This document shows positions 36,574-49,301 of a stretch of DNA of 64,000 nucleotides, piece after piece. The stretch comes from Hyphomicrobiales bacterium (lineage in GTDB: Bacteria > Pseudomonadota > Alphaproteobacteria > Rhizobiales > Rhizobiaceae). The translations under genes and the position numbers were made by a program. Within the stretch, counting starts at the first letter, position 1. Each line of letters opens with the position of its first letter. The stretch is from contig UCMW01000005.1 of assembly GCA_900473745.1 (NCBI GenBank), positions 62,358 through 126,357 of the forward strand, written 5' to 3'. The notes below the pieces were generated by a model. That model worked only from the letters and a program-made list of their open reading frames with translations. It was not told where the DNA came from and made no database searches.

Positions 36574-37980
36574 TCACATATGCAGCGGCTTGAAGAAAGT
36601 CGCGAGCGCGGCTTCCTTCACGGCTTCCGACATGGTCGGATGCGCATGGCAGGTACGGCCGAGGTCTTCCGACGAACCGCCGAATTCCATCAGCACGGCA
36701 GCTTCGTGGATCATCTCGCCGGCGCCGAGCCCGATGATATGCACACCGAGGACGCGGTCCGTATCCTTGTCGGCGAGAACCTTGACGAAGCCATCAGAGG
36801 CGAGCATCGCGCGGGCGCGGCCGTTGGCCGTGAACGGGAACTTGCCGGCCTTGTAAGCAACGCCTGCGGCCTTGAGCTCTTCCTCTGTCTTGCCGACGGA
36901 AGCGACTTCCGGCTGGGTGTAGACGACGCCGGGGATGACGTCATAGTTCACATGGCCATGCTGGCCGGCGAGGATTTCGGCGAGCGCCACGCCTTCGTCT
37001 TCCGCCTTGTGGGCGAGCATCGGACCCTTGACCACGTCGCCGATGGCATAGATGCCGGCAACATTGGTGCGGTAGTGGCCGTCGATCTCGACGCGACCAC
37101 GATTGTCCAGCGCAACGCCGGATTCTTCGAGGCCAAGGCCTGCGGTGTAGGGCTTGCGGCCGGTCGCGACGAGCACCACGTCGGCGTCGAGCGTCTGGGC
37201 TTCGCCGCCCTTGACCGGCTCGAACGTGACCTTGGCGCCCTCACCCGATTTCTCGACGCCGGTGACCTTGGCGCCGAGGTTGAACTCGATGCCCTGCTTG
37301 GCGAGGATGCGCTGGAACTGCTTGGATACTTCGCCGTCCATGCCGCCGAGGATCGTGTCGAGATATTCGATGACGGTGACCTTGGCGCCGAGGCGCGACC
37401 AGACCGAGCCGAGTTCGAGGCCGATGACACCGCCGCCGACGACGATCATCTTGGCCGGGACCTTTTCCAGCGCGATGCCGCCGGTCGAGGAGACGATGAT
37501 CTTCTCATCGATCTCGACAGCAACGCCCGGGATGCCGGCGACGTCGGAACCGGTGGCGATGACTATGTTCTTGGTTTCGAGAACCTGGACTTCACCGGCA
37601 TCGTTGGTGACTTCAACCTTGCCGGCGCCGAGGATCTTGCCCGTGCCCTGGATGCCGTCGATCTTGTTCTTCTTGAACAGGAAGGCGACGCCTTCGACGT
37701 TCGACTTCACGGTCGCCTCCTTGTGGGCCATCATCTTGCCGAGGTTCAGCGTCGGTGCGCCGACTTCGACACCGAGATCAGCCATGCCATGGGCAGCATG
37801 GTGGAAGACTTCCGACGCGTGCAGCAGGGCCTTGGACGGAATGCAGCCGATGTTGAGGCAGGTGCCGCCATAGGTGGCGCGCTTCTCGACCACGGCAACC
37901 TTCAGGCCGAGTTGGGCAGCCTTGATGGCGCAGACATAGCCGCCGGGGCCGGAGCCGATAACGATGATATCATAAGACAT
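36574..37980 (-). CDS. lpdA: Dihydrolipoyl dehydrogenase (E3)
   Basis: A 468-residue FAD disulfide oxidoreductase that reoxidises the lipoyl groups of 2-oxo acid dehydrogenases with NAD+. The redox disulfide is [15 protein letters not shown] (around C41/C46). The FAD motif is [13 protein letters not shown], the NAD motif [14 protein letters not shown], and the active His-Glu is HAHPTMSE near the C-terminus. The ATG at 37980 has AAGGAAGC upstream. As the last gene of the sucA-sucB run it is most likely the E3 of the 2-oxoglutarate dehydrogenase complex. Confidence 0.96.
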   Translation of the reverse strand: MSYDIIVIGSGPGGYVCAIKAAQLGLKVAVVEKRATYGGTCLNIGCIPSKALLHASEVFHHAAHGMADLGVEVGAPTLNLGKMMAHKEATVKSNVEGVAFLFKKNKIDGIQGTGKILGAGKVEVTNDAGEVQVLETKNIVIATGSDVAGIPGVAVEIDEKIIVSSTGGIALEKVPAKMIVVGGGVIGLELGSVWSRLGAKVTVIEYLDTILGGMDGEVSKQFQRILAKQGIEFNLGAKVTGVEKSGEGAKVTFEPVKGGEAQTLDADVVLVATGRKPYTAGLGLEESGVALDNRGRVEIDGHYRTNVAGIYAIGDVVKGPMLAHKAEDEGVALAEILAGQHGHVNYDVIPGVVYTQPEVASVGKTEEELKAAGVAYKAGKFPFTANGRARAMLASDGFVKVLADKDTDRVLGVHIIGLGAGEMIHEAAVLMEFGGSSEDLGRTCHAHPTMSEAVKEAALATFFKPLHM

Positions 37981-38005
37981 GGGAAGCTTCCTTCGTTTTC
38001 GACGG

Positions 38006-38755
38006 TTACCGACCGCCGCTGACATTCAAGATGGCACCCGTGACATAGGATGCCTGAGGCGAGAGGAGATAGAGCACGCTGTCCGCCACTTCGTCCGCCG
38101 TTCCCGGCCTTTGCATGGGAACGATGGGAGCCAGATCGCGCGCCCTGTCCGGCAACCCGCCGGATGCGTGAATTTCGGTGTCGATGATGCCGGGCCTGAT
38201 AGCATTGACTCGGATACCCTCGGTCGCGACTTCGCGGGACAAGCCCACAGTAAAGGTATCAACCGCAGCCTTGGCGGCGGCATAGTCGACATACTGGCCT
38301 GGACTGCCGATCACGGCGGCCATGGACGAGATGTTGACGATCACGCCACCCTGCCCGCCATGTTTCGTCGACATGCGCTTCACCGCCTCCGTGGCACAGC
38401 GGATCTTGCCGATGACGTTGACGGCAAACATCCGGTCCAGCCGCGCCCGATCGAAATCCTCGACCCGCGACGTGACATCGACAACGCCGGCATTGTTGAC
38501 GAGACCATGGAGGGAACCGAGGCGATCGACGGTCGCGAAGATCGAAGCGACCCCCTCTTCCGTTCCCGTGTCACCTTGGACGATATCGGCTTTGGCGCCA
38601 AACGTCCGACAATCGGACGCAACGGCCTCAGCGGCAGCCTTGTCCGAGCGATAGTTGATGAGCAGGTCATAACCCTGCGCTGCGGCCTTGCGGCAGACGG
38701 CAGCGCCGATGCCGCGGCTGCCGCCGGTGACGAGCAGAAGCGGACGAGACGTCAT
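38006..38755 (-). CDS. Short-chain dehydrogenase/reductase
   Basis: A 249-residue classical SDR. The cofactor motif is [12 protein letters not shown] near residue 10, NNAG near 87 stabilises the fold, and the catalytic Ser (NISSMAA) and YAAAK motif are intact. The start at 38755 overlaps the upstream stop (ATGA); an ATG three codons earlier (38764) is also possible. The substrate is unknown; the general pattern is like FabG/YgfF-type sugar or oxoacyl reductases. It is embedded between sucB and lpdA. Confidence 0.88.
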   Translation of the reverse strand: MTSRPLLLVTGGSRGIGAAVCRKAAAQGYDLLINYRSDKAAAEAVASDCRTFGAKADIVQGDTGTEEGVASIFATVDRLGSLHGLVNNAGVVDVTSRVEDFDRARLDRMFAVNVIGKIRCATEAVKRMSTKHGGQGGVIVNISSMAAVIGSPGQYVDYAAAKAAVDTFTVGLSREVATEGIRVNAIRPGIIDTEIHASGGLPDRARDLAPIVPMQRPGTADEVADSVLYLLSPQASYVTGAILNVSGGR

Positions 38756-39246
38756 GACGCGCATTCCTTGAACTCGAACACGTCCCAGGGGCCGCTCTCC
38801 ATCCCTCTGCCGACAGCCGACGACAGGATAGCAGGACCGAAACCGGGCAGGAGGAGTGCATCGGGGGCACCAGCCCCTTCCGGCGGGATGAGATCGACAT
38901 GACCCGTCGCTTCGTCGATACCGTAGACGATTCCCTTCCAGACGGTGCAGGCGGCAATGGTTGCGCCCGTTACATCACCCTCGGGGCAATTGTTCATGAG
39001 CATTCCGACGGGACGTTCGATCTCCGGATCGAAGAGAACATGGCCATCGAGCTTGAATTTGCCGATCTCTGTGCGGAATCCATGGGTCACAGGCGTGTTC
39101 TCGCCGCTCGCCGCGGCAAAGACAAGCTCGACCCCGGTTTCGGCTTCGCGATAGGTCGCGTTCTCGATCCGGCAGTCAGCGGCCGAAGCCGCAGAGGAAA
39201 TCGCGAGCGCGGCAAGTAGAACCAATGTCCCGGATGACGCACCCAT
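38752..39246 (-). CDS. Exported protein of unknown function with four cysteines
   Basis: A 164-residue protein with a clear signal peptide (hydrophobic core 8-19, cleavage after ASA at ~22). The mature part has exactly four Cys (C25, C87, C100, C162), which suggests two disulfides in the periplasm. I recognise no domain. It is translationally coupled to the downstream SDR (ATGA overlap) and lies 8 bases after the MAPEG gene, inside the sucB-lpdA stretch. Confidence 0.75.
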   Translation of the reverse strand: MGASSGTLVLLAALAISSAASAADCRIENATYREAETGVELVFAAASGENTPVTHGFRTEIGKFKLDGHVLFDPEIERPVGMLMNNCPEGDVTGATIAACTVWKGIVYGIDEATGHVDLIPPEGAGAPDALLLPGFGPAILSSAVGRGMESGPWDVFEFKECAS

Positions 39247-39254
39247 GCTTCACC

Positions 39255-39668
39255 TCAAAACGCCAGCACGAGGAACATCAGACCAAGACCTACCATCGAT
39301 CCGGTCCAAACAAGTGATCGGATGTAAGGAATGCCCGCGAGGTACAGCGGATAATACACGATGCGGCCGATGAACCAGACGATCGCGCCTGTCAGGCCAA
39401 GACCTGAGGTCTCGCCTGTCAACAACAGACCCGCTGTGAGCGCAATAAAGGCCGGATAGGTCTCGCGGAAGTTCGAGGACGCCCGCGCAGCACGGCCGGC
39501 GAGTTGGCTCTCCGGCTGCTTGTTGTCGTCACGCGGGCCGGCATTCCACTCCGTGCCCAACTCCCTGGTCGCAAGCATGCCCTGCAGGAGGACATGCGCG
39601 ACCAGCAGGACCACGCTCCAGGCAAGGAGCAGGACGAGCGGAGAAGCGGAAGCGGATACCGGCTCCAT
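39255..39668 (-). CDS. MAPEG family membrane protein
   Basis: A 137-residue four-helix membrane protein with the MAPEG pattern: RAARASSNFRETYPAFIALT around residues 59-78 and IVYYPLYLAGIPYIRSLVW near 103-121. The eukaryotic relatives are glutathione-dependent membrane enzymes; the bacterial function is generally unknown. It lies 12 bases after sucB and is probably transcribed with it. Confidence 0.88.
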   Translation of the reverse strand: MEPVSASASPLVLLLAWSVVLLVAHVLLQGMLATRELGTEWNAGPRDDNKQPESQLAGRAARASSNFRETYPAFIALTAGLLLTGETSGLGLTGAIVWFIGRIVYYPLYLAGIPYIRSLVWTGSMVGLGLMFLVLAF

Positions 39669-39680
39669 CGTGAGATTTCC

Positions 39681-40910
39681 TTAGAGATCGAGAACCAGAC
39701 GTTCCGGATCCTCAAGGCTTTCCTTGACGCGGACGAGGAAGGTCACGGCTTCCTTGCCGTCGACGATGCGGTGATCGTAGGATAGGGCGAGATACATCAT
39801 CGGGCGGATGACGATCTGGCCGCCGACAACGACCGGACGCTCCTGGATCTTGTGCATGCCGAGGATACCCGACTGCGGTGCATTCAGGATCGGCGAGGAC
39901 ATCAGCGATCCGTAGACGCCACCGTTGGAGATGGTGAACGTACCGCCCTGCATGTCGGCCATGGAGAGCTGACCGTCACGGGCAGCCTTGCCGAGACGAC
40001 CGATGTCCTTTTCGATTTCGGCGATCGACATCTGATCGGCATCGCGCACGATCGGAACGACCAGGCCCTTGTCGGTGCCGACGGCAACGCCGATGTGGCA
40101 ATAGTTCTTGTAAATGATGTCGGTGCCGTCGATTTCGGCGTTGACTGCCGGCAGTTCCTTCAGCGCATGCGTCACGGCCTTAGTGAAGAAGCCCATGAAG
40201 CCGAGCTTCACGCCATGCTTCTTCTCGAAAATGTCCTTGTAGCGGTTGCGCAGGTCCATCACGGCCTTCATGTCCACCTCGTTATAGGTGGTGAGCATGG
40301 CAGCCGTGTTCTGGGCGTCCTTGAGGCGCTTGGCGATCGTCTGGCGCAGACGCGTCATCTTCACGCGCTCTTCGCGGGATGCGTCGTCGCCGGAAGAGGC
40401 AGGACGCGGAGCAGCAGGCGCCGCGGCGACAGCCGGAGCAGCCGTACCCTTGGCGATGGCGGCGAGCACGTCACCCTTCAGCACCTGGCCACGCTTGCCG
40501 GAGCCATCAACGTCGGAGGTCGAGATGTTGTTGTCGGCAGCGAGCTTGGCGGCGGCCGGAGCAGCGGGCATGGCCGAGGGAGCAGCCGGAGCAGCAGCGG
40601 CGGGAGCAGGCGCGGCAGCGGGAGCCGGTGCGGCGGCAGGAGCCGGAGCAGCTGCACCGGCGGAGCCTGCAGCACCTTCAGCGATCTGGCCGAGCAGGGC
40701 GCCGAGACCAACGGTTTCACCGTTCTGGGCGACGATTTCAGTCAGAACGCCAGAGACCGGCGAGGGAACTTCGACCGTCACCTTATCGGTTTCCAGTTCG
40801 ACGAGCGGCTCGTCCGCCTTGACGGTGTCGCCGACCTTCTTGAACCAGGTGCCGATTGTGGCTTCGCTGACGGATTCGCCGAGGGTGGGTACGCGGATTT
40901 CAGTGGCCAT
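39681..40910 (-). CDS. sucB: 2-Oxoglutarate dehydrogenase E2, dihydrolipoyl succinyltransferase
   Basis: A 409-residue E2 subunit. The lipoyl domain (1-~76) carries the lipoylated K43 in [14 protein letters not shown] long Ala/Pro linker (~83-120) follows, then the E3/E1-binding domain (~122-151) and the acetyltransferase-type catalytic core ending with H380 and D384 (YDHRIVDG). It transfers the succinyl group to CoA. Its size and single lipoyl domain match rhizobial SucB. It starts 57 bases after the sucA stop. Confidence 0.97.
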   Translation of the reverse strand: MATEIRVPTLGESVSEATIGTWFKKVGDTVKADEPLVELETDKVTVEVPSPVSGVLTEIVAQNGETVGLGALLGQIAEGAAGSAGAAAPAPAAAPAPAAAPAPAAAAPAAPSAMPAAPAAAKLAADNNISTSDVDGSGKRGQVLKGDVLAAIAKGTAAPAVAAAPAAPRPASSGDDASREERVKMTRLRQTIAKRLKDAQNTAAMLTTYNEVDMKAVMDLRNRYKDIFEKKHGVKLGFMGFFTKAVTHALKELPAVNAEIDGTDIIYKNYCHIGVAVGTDKGLVVPIVRDADQMSIAEIEKDIGRLGKAARDGQLSMADMQGGTFTISNGGVYGSLMSSPILNAPQSGILGMHKIQERPVVVGGQIVIRPMMYLALSYDHRIVDGKEAVTFLVRVKESLEDPERLVLDL

Positions 40911-40967
40911 GATCTCAATTCCGTTGATCAGAGAAGGTTACGGTCTGCGAGAGAAAGACTGGGCGGA

Positions 40968-43964
40968 TCAGCCGCCCAGTGCGTCCTCGAGGAAGGCTTC
41001 GAGCTGGGCAAGGTGCTTGGACATCAGGCCGGTCGCCGGCGAGGCGGCAGCCGGACGGCCGGTATAACGCACCCGCTGGTACTTGGCGTCGATATGGGCG
41101 AGCACCCATTCCAGATACGGATCGATGAACGACCAGGCACCCATGTTCTTCGGCTCTTCCTGGCACCAGACCATTTCCGCATTGCGGAAGCGCGAGAGCT
41201 CGTTGATGAGCGCCTTGGCCGGGAACGGATAGAGCTGTTCGATGCGCAGCAGGTAGATGTCGTCGATGCCGCGCTTTTCGCGCTCTTCGAGAAGGTCGTA
41301 ATAGACCTTGCCCGTGCACATGACGACACGACGGATCTTCGCATCCTTCTGCAACTTGATCGGGCCGTCCTTGATGACCTCGGCATCGTCCCACAGAAGA
41401 CGGTGGAAGGAGCTTTCGCCAGCCATTTCGGCAAGGCTCGAGGTTGCACGCTTGTGGCGCAGCAGGGACTTCGGCGTCATCATGATCAGCGGCTTGCGGA
41501 AGTCGCGCTTCATCTGCCGGCGAAGGATGTGGAAGTAGTTCGACGGCGTCGTGACGTTGGCGACCTGCATGTTGTCTTCGGCGCACATCTGCAACCAGCG
41601 CTCAAGGCGGGCCGAGGAGTGTTCCGGACCCTGGCCCTCATAGCCATGCGGCAGAAGGCAGACAAGGCCCGACATGCGCAGCCACTTGCGTTCGCCCGAC
41701 GAGATGAACTGGTCGAAGACCACCTGCGCACCGTTGGCGAAGTCGCCGAACTGGGCTTCCCAGAGCGTCAGCGCATTCGGACGGGCCAGCGAATAGCCAT
41801 ATTCGAAGCCGAGCACGGCCTCTTCCGAAAGCATCGAGTTGATGACTTCGTAGCGCGCCTGGTTCGGGGCGAGATTGGCGAGCGGAATGTAGCGTTCTTC
41901 GGTTTCCTGATCGTAGAGAACCGAGTGACGCTGCGAGAAGGTGCCGCGTTCGCAATCCTGGCCGGAGAGACGGATCTTGTGGCCATCAATGGCCAGCGAA
42001 CCGAAAGCGAGCGCTTCGCCCATGGCCCAGTCGATGCCTTCGCCGGTTTCGATCATCTGCGCCCGGTTTTCCATGAAGCGCTGGATGGTGCGGTGCGCCT
42101 TGAAGCCTTCAGGAATGGTCGACAGCTTGCGGCCGATTTCCTTGAGCTGCTTCATCGGGACCGCGGTCTTGCCGCGACGCTGTTCGTCGGCATTGTCGGC
42201 GGTCCGCAGACCCGACCATACGCCGTCCAGCCAGTCGGCCTTGTTCGGCTTGTAGCTCTGACCAGCCTCGAACTCCTGCTCGAGATGCGCGCGCCAGTCG
42301 GCCTTCATCTTCTCGAGTTCGCCTTCCGAGATCAGGCCTTCCGCGATCAGGCGCTCGCCATAGATATTGACGACCGTTTTGTGGGCGCGGATTTCCTTGT
42401 ACATCTTCGGCTGGGTGAAGCTCGGCTCGTCGCCTTCGTTGTGACCGAAGCGGCGATAGCAGAACATGTCGATTACGACCGGCTTGTGGAACTTCATCCG
42501 GTATTCGGTTGCGACCTTGGCCGCATAGACGACGGCTTCCGGATCGTCACCGTTGACGTGGAAGATCGGCGCTTCGATCATCTTCGCAACGTCGGACGGA
42601 TAGGGCGACGAGCGCGAAAAGGCCGGATTGGTGGTGAAACCGATCTGGTTGTTGATGATGAAGTGCATCGTGCCGGCGACGCGGTGGCCGCGAAGACCGG
42701 AGAGACCGAGAATTTCGGCGACGACACCCTGGCCGGCAAATGCCGCATCACCATGCAGCAGCAACGGCAGGACCTTGGCGCGCTCCTTCAACGGAATGAT
42801 GTCGCCATCCCAGGCCTTGGCCAACTGGTCCTGCTTCGCACGGGCCTTGCCCATGACGACGGGGTTGACGATTTCCAGATGCGACGGGTTGGCGGTCAGC
42901 GACAGGTGAACCTTGTTGCCGTCGAATTCGCGGTCCGAGGACGCGCCGAGGTGATATTTGACGTCGCCGGAGCCTTCGACTTCGTCGGGCTTGAAGGAAC
43001 CGCCCTTGAATTCGTGGAAGACCGCGCGATGCGGCTTGGCCATGACATTGGTCAGAACGTTCAGACGGCCACGATGGGCCATGCCGAACACAATTTCTTC
43101 CATGCCTTCCTGACCGCCGCGCTTGATGATCTGTTCGAGCGCCGGGATCAGCGATTCACCGCCGTCGAGGCCGAAGCGCTTGGTGCCCTTGTACTTGACA
43201 TCGATGAACTGCTCGAAGCCTTCGGCCTCGATCAGCTTCTGCAGGATCGCCTTCTTGCCGTTCGGCGTGAATTCGACGCCCTTGCCGGGACCTTCGATAC
43301 GCTCCTGGATCCATGCCTTTTCTTCGGGATTGGACATGTGCATGAACTCGACGCCGAGCGTCGAGCAATAGGTGCGCTGCAGGATGTCGAGCATCTGCGG
43401 GATCGTGGCGTATTCCAGACCCAGCACGTTGTCGATGAAGATCTTGCGGCCGTAATCGGCTTCCGTGAAGCCGTAGGCTGCCGGCGACAACTCGTTATAG
43501 TCTTCGACCGGTGCCGCAATGCCGAGCGGATCGAGATTGGCATGCAGGTGACCACGCATGCGGTACGCGCGGATCATCATGATGGCGCGCACGCTGTCGC
43601 GCGTCGCCTGCAGCACTTCGGCTTCCGAGACGGTCTTGCCTGCAGACGCGGCGGTCGCTTCGGCCTTGGCCTGGACCTTCTTCTCGATGACCTTCTCGAC
43701 GACGCCCCAGTTGCCGTCGAGCGCACTCACCAGATCGCCGCCTTCGGCGATCGGCCAGTTTTTGCGCTGCCATGATGCGCCTTTAGCCGCCTTCATCACA
43801 TCAGTCGGATTGTCGGCCAGCGCCTTGAAGAAGGCCCGCCACTCATCGGAGACCGACGAGGGATCTTCCTCGTAGCGCGCATAAAGCTGTTCGATATAGG
43901 CCGCATTCGATCCGTCGAGGAAGGACGTGATCAGAAACTGCTCGTTGGCTTCTTGCCTACCCAT
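40968..43964 (-). CDS. sucA: 2-Oxoglutarate dehydrogenase E1
   Basis: A 998-residue thiamine-diphosphate-dependent E1 that decarboxylates 2-oxoglutarate. It has the conserved N-terminal E2/E3-docking motif (IEQLYARYEEDPSSV), the ThDP-binding motif from GDAAFAGQG to INNQIGF, and the C-terminal transketolase-like region (HGYEGQGPEHSSARLERWL). The ATG at 43964 gives the N-terminus typical of rhizobial SucA, though its ribosome-binding site is weak. It is separated from sucD by 159 bases containing a strong hairpin, so it may have its own promoter. Confidence 0.97.
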   Translation of the reverse strand: MGRQEANEQFLITSFLDGSNAAYIEQLYARYEEDPSSVSDEWRAFFKALADNPTDVMKAAKGASWQRKNWPIAEGGDLVSALDGNWGVVEKVIEKKVQAKAEATAASAGKTVSEAEVLQATRDSVRAIMMIRAYRMRGHLHANLDPLGIAAPVEDYNELSPAAYGFTEADYGRKIFIDNVLGLEYATIPQMLDILQRTYCSTLGVEFMHMSNPEEKAWIQERIEGPGKGVEFTPNGKKAILQKLIEAEGFEQFIDVKYKGTKRFGLDGGESLIPALEQIIKRGGQEGMEEIVFGMAHRGRLNVLTNVMAKPHRAVFHEFKGGSFKPDEVEGSGDVKYHLGASSDREFDGNKVHLSLTANPSHLEIVNPVVMGKARAKQDQLAKAWDGDIIPLKERAKVLPLLLHGDAAFAGQGVVAEILGLSGLRGHRVAGTMHFIINNQIGFTTNPAFSRSSPYPSDVAKMIEAPIFHVNGDDPEAVVYAAKVATEYRMKFHKPVVIDMFCYRRFGHNEGDEPSFTQPKMYKEIRAHKTVVNIYGERLIAEGLISEGELEKMKADWRAHLEQEFEAGQSYKPNKADWLDGVWSGLRTADNADEQRRGKTAVPMKQLKEIGRKLSTIPEGFKAHRTIQRFMENRAQMIETGEGIDWAMGEALAFGSLAIDGHKIRLSGQDCERGTFSQRHSVLYDQETEERYIPLANLAPNQARYEVINSMLSEEAVLGFEYGYSLARPNALTLWEAQFGDFANGAQVVFDQFISSGERKWLRMSGLVCLLPHGYEGQGPEHSSARLERWLQMCAEDNMQVANVTTPSNYFHILRRQMKRDFRKPLIMMTPKSLLRHKRATSSLAEMAGESSFHRLLWDDAEVIKDGPIKLQKDAKIRRVVMCTGKVYYDLLEEREKRGIDDIYLLRIEQLYPFPAKALINELSRFRNAEMVWCQEEPKNMGAWSFIDPYLEWVLAHIDAKYQRVRYTGRPAAASPATGLMSKHLAQLEAFLEDALGG

Positions 43965-44069
43965 GGTGTTTCGCGAGCGTCTCGGCTCGCCTCCCGACTT
44001 GAATTGATCGCCGGATGCCCGGCCTGCCGCTCACGATCGCAAATGCGAATCGTCTCAAATATGCGAAGT

Positions 44070-44105
44070 CCAGGCGAAGGCTTGGCGGACCAATCCTTCG
44101 CCTGG
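44070..44105 (-). terminator. Strong hairpin between sucD and sucA
   Basis: CCAGGCGAAGG and CCTTCGCCTGG form a perfect 11-bp stem; inside the loop TTGG and CCAA can pair for four more. It begins 18 bases after the sucD stop on the minus strand. sucA is transcribed towards this point from 43964, so it lies between the two genes. No T-run follows; it may terminate, attenuate or stabilise the mdh-sucCD message. Confidence 0.55.
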
Positions 44106-44123
44106 CTTGATTTTCGTCAGGTC

Positions 44124-45026
44124 TCAGCCCTTGAGGACTTCGACCAGGGTCTTGCCGAGGCGTGCCGGCGAAGGCGAAACCTTGATGCCCGCAGCTTCCA
44201 TGGCTTCGATCTTCGATTCTGCGTCGCCCTTGCCGCCGGAAACGACAGCACCAGCGTGACCCATGGTGCGGCCCTTCGGAGCCGTACGGCCAGCGATGAA
44301 GCCAGCCATCGGCTTCTTGCGGCCCTTCTTGGCTTCGTCGATCAGGAACTGGGCTGCATCTTCTTCAGCCGAACCACCGATTTCGCCGATCATGATGATC
44401 GAGGTCGTGGCCGGATCGGCCAGGAACATCTCGAGCACGTCGATGAACTCGGTACCCTTGACCGGGTCGCCGCCGATGCCGACTGCGGTCGTCTGGCCGA
44501 GGCATTCGTTCGACGTCTGAAACACGGCTTCGTATGTAAGTGTTCCCGAGCGCGAGACAATGCCGACCGAACCCTTGCGGAAAATCGAGCCCGGCATGAT
44601 GCCGATCTTGCATTCTTCCGGTGTCAGGATGCCCGGGCAGTTAGGCCCAAGCAGGCGCGACTTCGACTTGTCGAGCTTGGCCTTGACCTTCACCATGTCC
44701 ATGACCGGGATGCCCTCGGTGATGCAGGTGATGAACGGGATCTCGGCGTCGATCGCTTCGATGATGGCGTCAGCAGCGCCGGCCGGCGGAACGTAGATGA
44801 CCGATGCGTCGGCACCAGTGCGTTCCTTGGCCTCGGCAACCGAGGCGAAGATCGGCAGGCTTTCGCCCTTCGAGCCGGTCCAGGTTTCGCCACCCTTCTT
44901 CGGATGGATGCCGCCGACCATTTGCGTGCCGTAGTAAGCGAGCGCCTGTTCGGTGTGGAAGGTACCGGTCTTGCCGGTGAGGCCCTGAACGAGGACCTTG
45001 GTGTTCTTGTTTACAAGAATAGACAT
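44124..45026 (-). CDS. sucD: Succinyl-CoA synthetase alpha subunit
   Basis: A 300-residue CoA-binding subunit. The transiently phosphorylated His is H257 ([14 protein letters not shown]). The N-terminal CoA domain shows [18 protein letters not shown]. It converts succinyl-CoA to succinate with nucleotide phosphorylation together with SucC, 16 bases upstream. Confidence 0.98.
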   Translation of the reverse strand: MSILVNKNTKVLVQGLTGKTGTFHTEQALAYYGTQMVGGIHPKKGGETWTGSKGESLPIFASVAEAKERTGADASVIYVPPAGAADAIIEAIDAEIPFITCITEGIPVMDMVKVKAKLDKSKSRLLGPNCPGILTPEECKIGIMPGSIFRKGSVGIVSRSGTLTYEAVFQTSNECLGQTTAVGIGGDPVKGTEFIDVLEMFLADPATTSIIMIGEIGGSAEEDAAQFLIDEAKKGRKKPMAGFIAGRTAPKGRTMGHAGAVVSGGKGDAESKIEAMEAAGIKVSPSPARLGKTLVEVLKG

Positions 45027-45042
45027 CAGTTAGGTCCCTCAA

Positions 45043-46236
<1,194 letters not shown>

Positions 46237-46281
46237 CGTTGTGTCCCTGTCTTGGGCCGCCCTATTCGGGCTGAGAGGCTG

Positions 46282-47358
<1,077 letters not shown>

Positions 47359-47406
47359 TCAATTTCAATCGGTTAGAAGATAAAATTCTTACGTAAACGT
47401 CAAATA

Positions 47407-48582
47407 TTATGTCACGGGTTCGTCACGATTCTGTCGTTTTGATTGATGCAGAGCGAGATAATCTTCGCTGCGCATGTCAAAAAGTCGCGAAACCGTGCGG
47501 TCAAACTCGAAACCTTCGGTGCCCTTCTTTTCGGAGAGCAACGCTTCAGGCATGGCGACAGCGGAAGCGAACAGCCGCACGCTGGAATCGTAAAGTGCGT
47601 CGATCAGGATGATGAAGCGTTTCGTCTCGTTGCGCTTCTCGGGTCCGAGCTGCGGAATGTCCTCGACGAATACGACATCAAAGCGTTTGGCGATCGCAAG
47701 GTAATCGGAGGCACCCAGCGGGCGCTCGCAGAGGTCGCGGAACGCGAAACGAGCGCAACGCCCGGAGGCGCGAGGAATTTCGATCGTCCGGCCCTTCATC
47801 TGGATGGATGCGGGCGCCTCCGGAGCACCCCTGGTCACCCGCTGCCAGGCAATATCCATCATCTTCGGCGCATCATCGAGCGGCGCGATATAGACCGGCA
47901 GACCTTCCATTTTTTCAAGACGATAATCTGTCGGCGAATCCAGCGTCGACACATGCACGTTCTTCTTGAGAAGATCGACAAAGGGCAGGAAGAGACCACG
48001 ATTGAGACCATCGCGGTACAGATTGTCAGGCTCTACATTGGAGGTAGCCACCAGTGTGCATCCGCGCGCGAAAAGCTCGGTGAAGAGACGCGCGAGGAGC
48101 ATGGCATCCGCGATATCGGTCACCGTGAACTCGTCGAAGCACAAAAGCTGGGCTTCGTCGCGCAGGGCCGCTGCCACCGGAGGCACAGGATCCGCCTCTT
48201 TCGTTTCCCCGGCCTTCAGCTTTTGCCGATGCGCGTGGATTCGCGAATGCACGTCCGCCATGAACTCGTGAAAATGGGCGCGGCGCTTCTTCTCGACGGG
48301 GGCAAGCCTGAAGAACAGGTCCATCAGCATGGTTTTGCCGCGACCGACGCTGCCATGGATGTAAAGCCCCCTGATTGGGATCTCCGGCTTGCGCCGTTGG
48401 GCAAACATCCAGCCGAGTGCGCTCTTCTTCGCAGCCGGCTTGCGCGCCTTGAATTCCGTCAGGATGCGATCGAGCTTTTCCGCGACGTCGAACTGGTATC
48501 GGTCGGGCTGAAGGGTCCCCGCCTCCGTCATCGCGCGCAGCTGCTCGGCGACGCTCAAGCCGTAGTCAGGAACTGGCTGCAT
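47407..48582 (-). CDS. zapE: Cell division protein ZapE / AFG1-like ATPase
   Basis: A 391-residue AFG1/ZapE P-loop ATPase. Walker A is GSVGRGKT (77-84) and Walker B lies in LLCFDEFTVTDIADAMLLARL; FARGCTLVATSNVEPDNLY follows. Bacterial ZapE acts at the constricting Z-ring; mitochondrial AFG1 helps turn over respiratory subunits. The location between the sdh and mdh operons is common in Rhizobiaceae but gives no proof of a respiratory role. Confidence 0.93.
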   Translation of the reverse strand: MQPVPDYGLSVAEQLRAMTEAGTLQPDRYQFDVAEKLDRILTEFKARKPAAKKSALGWMFAQRRKPEIPIRGLYIHGSVGRGKTMLMDLFFRLAPVEKKRRAHFHEFMADVHSRIHAHRQKLKAGETKEADPVPPVAAALRDEAQLLCFDEFTVTDIADAMLLARLFTELFARGCTLVATSNVEPDNLYRDGLNRGLFLPFVDLLKKNVHVSTLDSPTDYRLEKMEGLPVYIAPLDDAPKMMDIAWQRVTRGAPEAPASIQMKGRTIEIPRASGRCARFAFRDLCERPLGASDYLAIAKRFDVVFVEDIPQLGPEKRNETKRFIILIDALYDSSVRLFASAVAMPEALLSEKKGTEGFEFDRTVSRLFDMRSEDYLALHQSKRQNRDEPVT

Positions 48583-48603
48583 GGGGTGATGTTCCGCCGG
48601 GAG

Positions 48604-48624
48604 GGTGGCCCGGACGGGGCCACC
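48604..48624 (-). terminator. Hairpin after the Omp19-like gene
   Basis: GGTGGCCC and GGGCCACC form a perfect 8-bp stem around a five-base loop, 18 bases after the lipoprotein stop on the minus strand. No T-run follows. It lies in the 60-base gap before zapE and could partly uncouple zapE. Confidence 0.5.
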
Positions 48625-48642
48625 GCTGGGATGAGAAATGGA

Positions 48643-49170
48643 TCAGCGGCTCAGGCTGACCGGCTGACCGGATGCGGTGCTGCCGTCGAAACGGGCATCC
48701 GCGGTCTTGTAGACGCTACCGATGGTATTGCCATTACGATCCTTGAGCACAACCTGCTTGCCGGACACTTCCCACGAGCCCATGGCTGTGAGTTCGCCGG
48801 CGCAACCGCGCGTGCCGCCACGCGAGCCGCTACCGAGATTGGTGAGCGTGAGGAACATGTCGCAGCTGGACCCGGCACTCTGGACGCGCCAATTACCGAC
48901 CATGGATTCCTTGGTGACGTCGAGCGCCGTTGCAGGCGCGCCGGCCGCCGGGTCGAGGGCAGCCGTCGTGGTTGCGGGTGCTGCAGGAAACTGGGCAGAG
49001 CCTGCAGCACCGGGAGGCGGCAACTGGCCCGACTGGACGGAAGGCACGGGCTGCGCCTGCAGCGGGGGAAGCGCACTGTTGGCGGCATTCATGCTGCTAT
49101 AGGAGGTACGCTGGCAACCCGCGAGCGCCAGAAGGATGGCTGCTCCGGTGACTGCATGGCTGAATTTCAT
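48643..49170 (-). CDS. Omp19-like outer-membrane lipoprotein (AprI/Inh domain)
   Basis: A 175-residue lipoprotein. The lipobox LALAGC places the lipidated Cys at residue 19. A Pro/Ala-rich linker (~30-85) leads to an eight-stranded AprI/Inh-type beta barrel ([17 protein letters not shown] to the end GQPVSLSR) with one Cys pair (SSCD, GCAG). It aligns by eye with Brucella Omp19, a periplasm/outer-membrane protease inhibitor. The ATG at 49170 is preferred over the adjacent GTG. By family it may inhibit proteases or act in envelope integrity. Confidence 0.88.
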   Translation of the reverse strand: MKFSHAVTGAAILLALAGCQRTSYSSMNAANSALPPLQAQPVPSVQSGQLPPPGAAGSAQFPAAPATTTAALDPAAGAPATALDVTKESMVGNWRVQSAGSSCDMFLTLTNLGSGSRGGTRGCAGELTAMGSWEVSGKQVVLKDRNGNTIGSVYKTADARFDGSTASGQPVSLSR

Positions 49171-49301
49171 CACTATACTCCCGCTCTCGCGACCTGCGCC
49201 GCAACCTGCCGTACAACTGGGTTACAAATATGTTACGCGAATATGGTTAATCAAGTTCCATATCGCGTCGGATCCATAGCCGGCACTATACGGATAAATT
49301 A

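Noticed and set aside
39852-43775. A 1,307-codon open frame on the plus strand opposite sucA and sucB
   Set aside because: It lies antisense to two unmistakable enzymes, and its translation is Asp/Arg/His-rich without any domain. It arises from high-GC codon bias in the real genes. The same applies to the long antisense frames at 8540-9796, 11839-13182, 14178-15863, 19837-21339, 24861-27137, 45529-47292 and 50607-52412.
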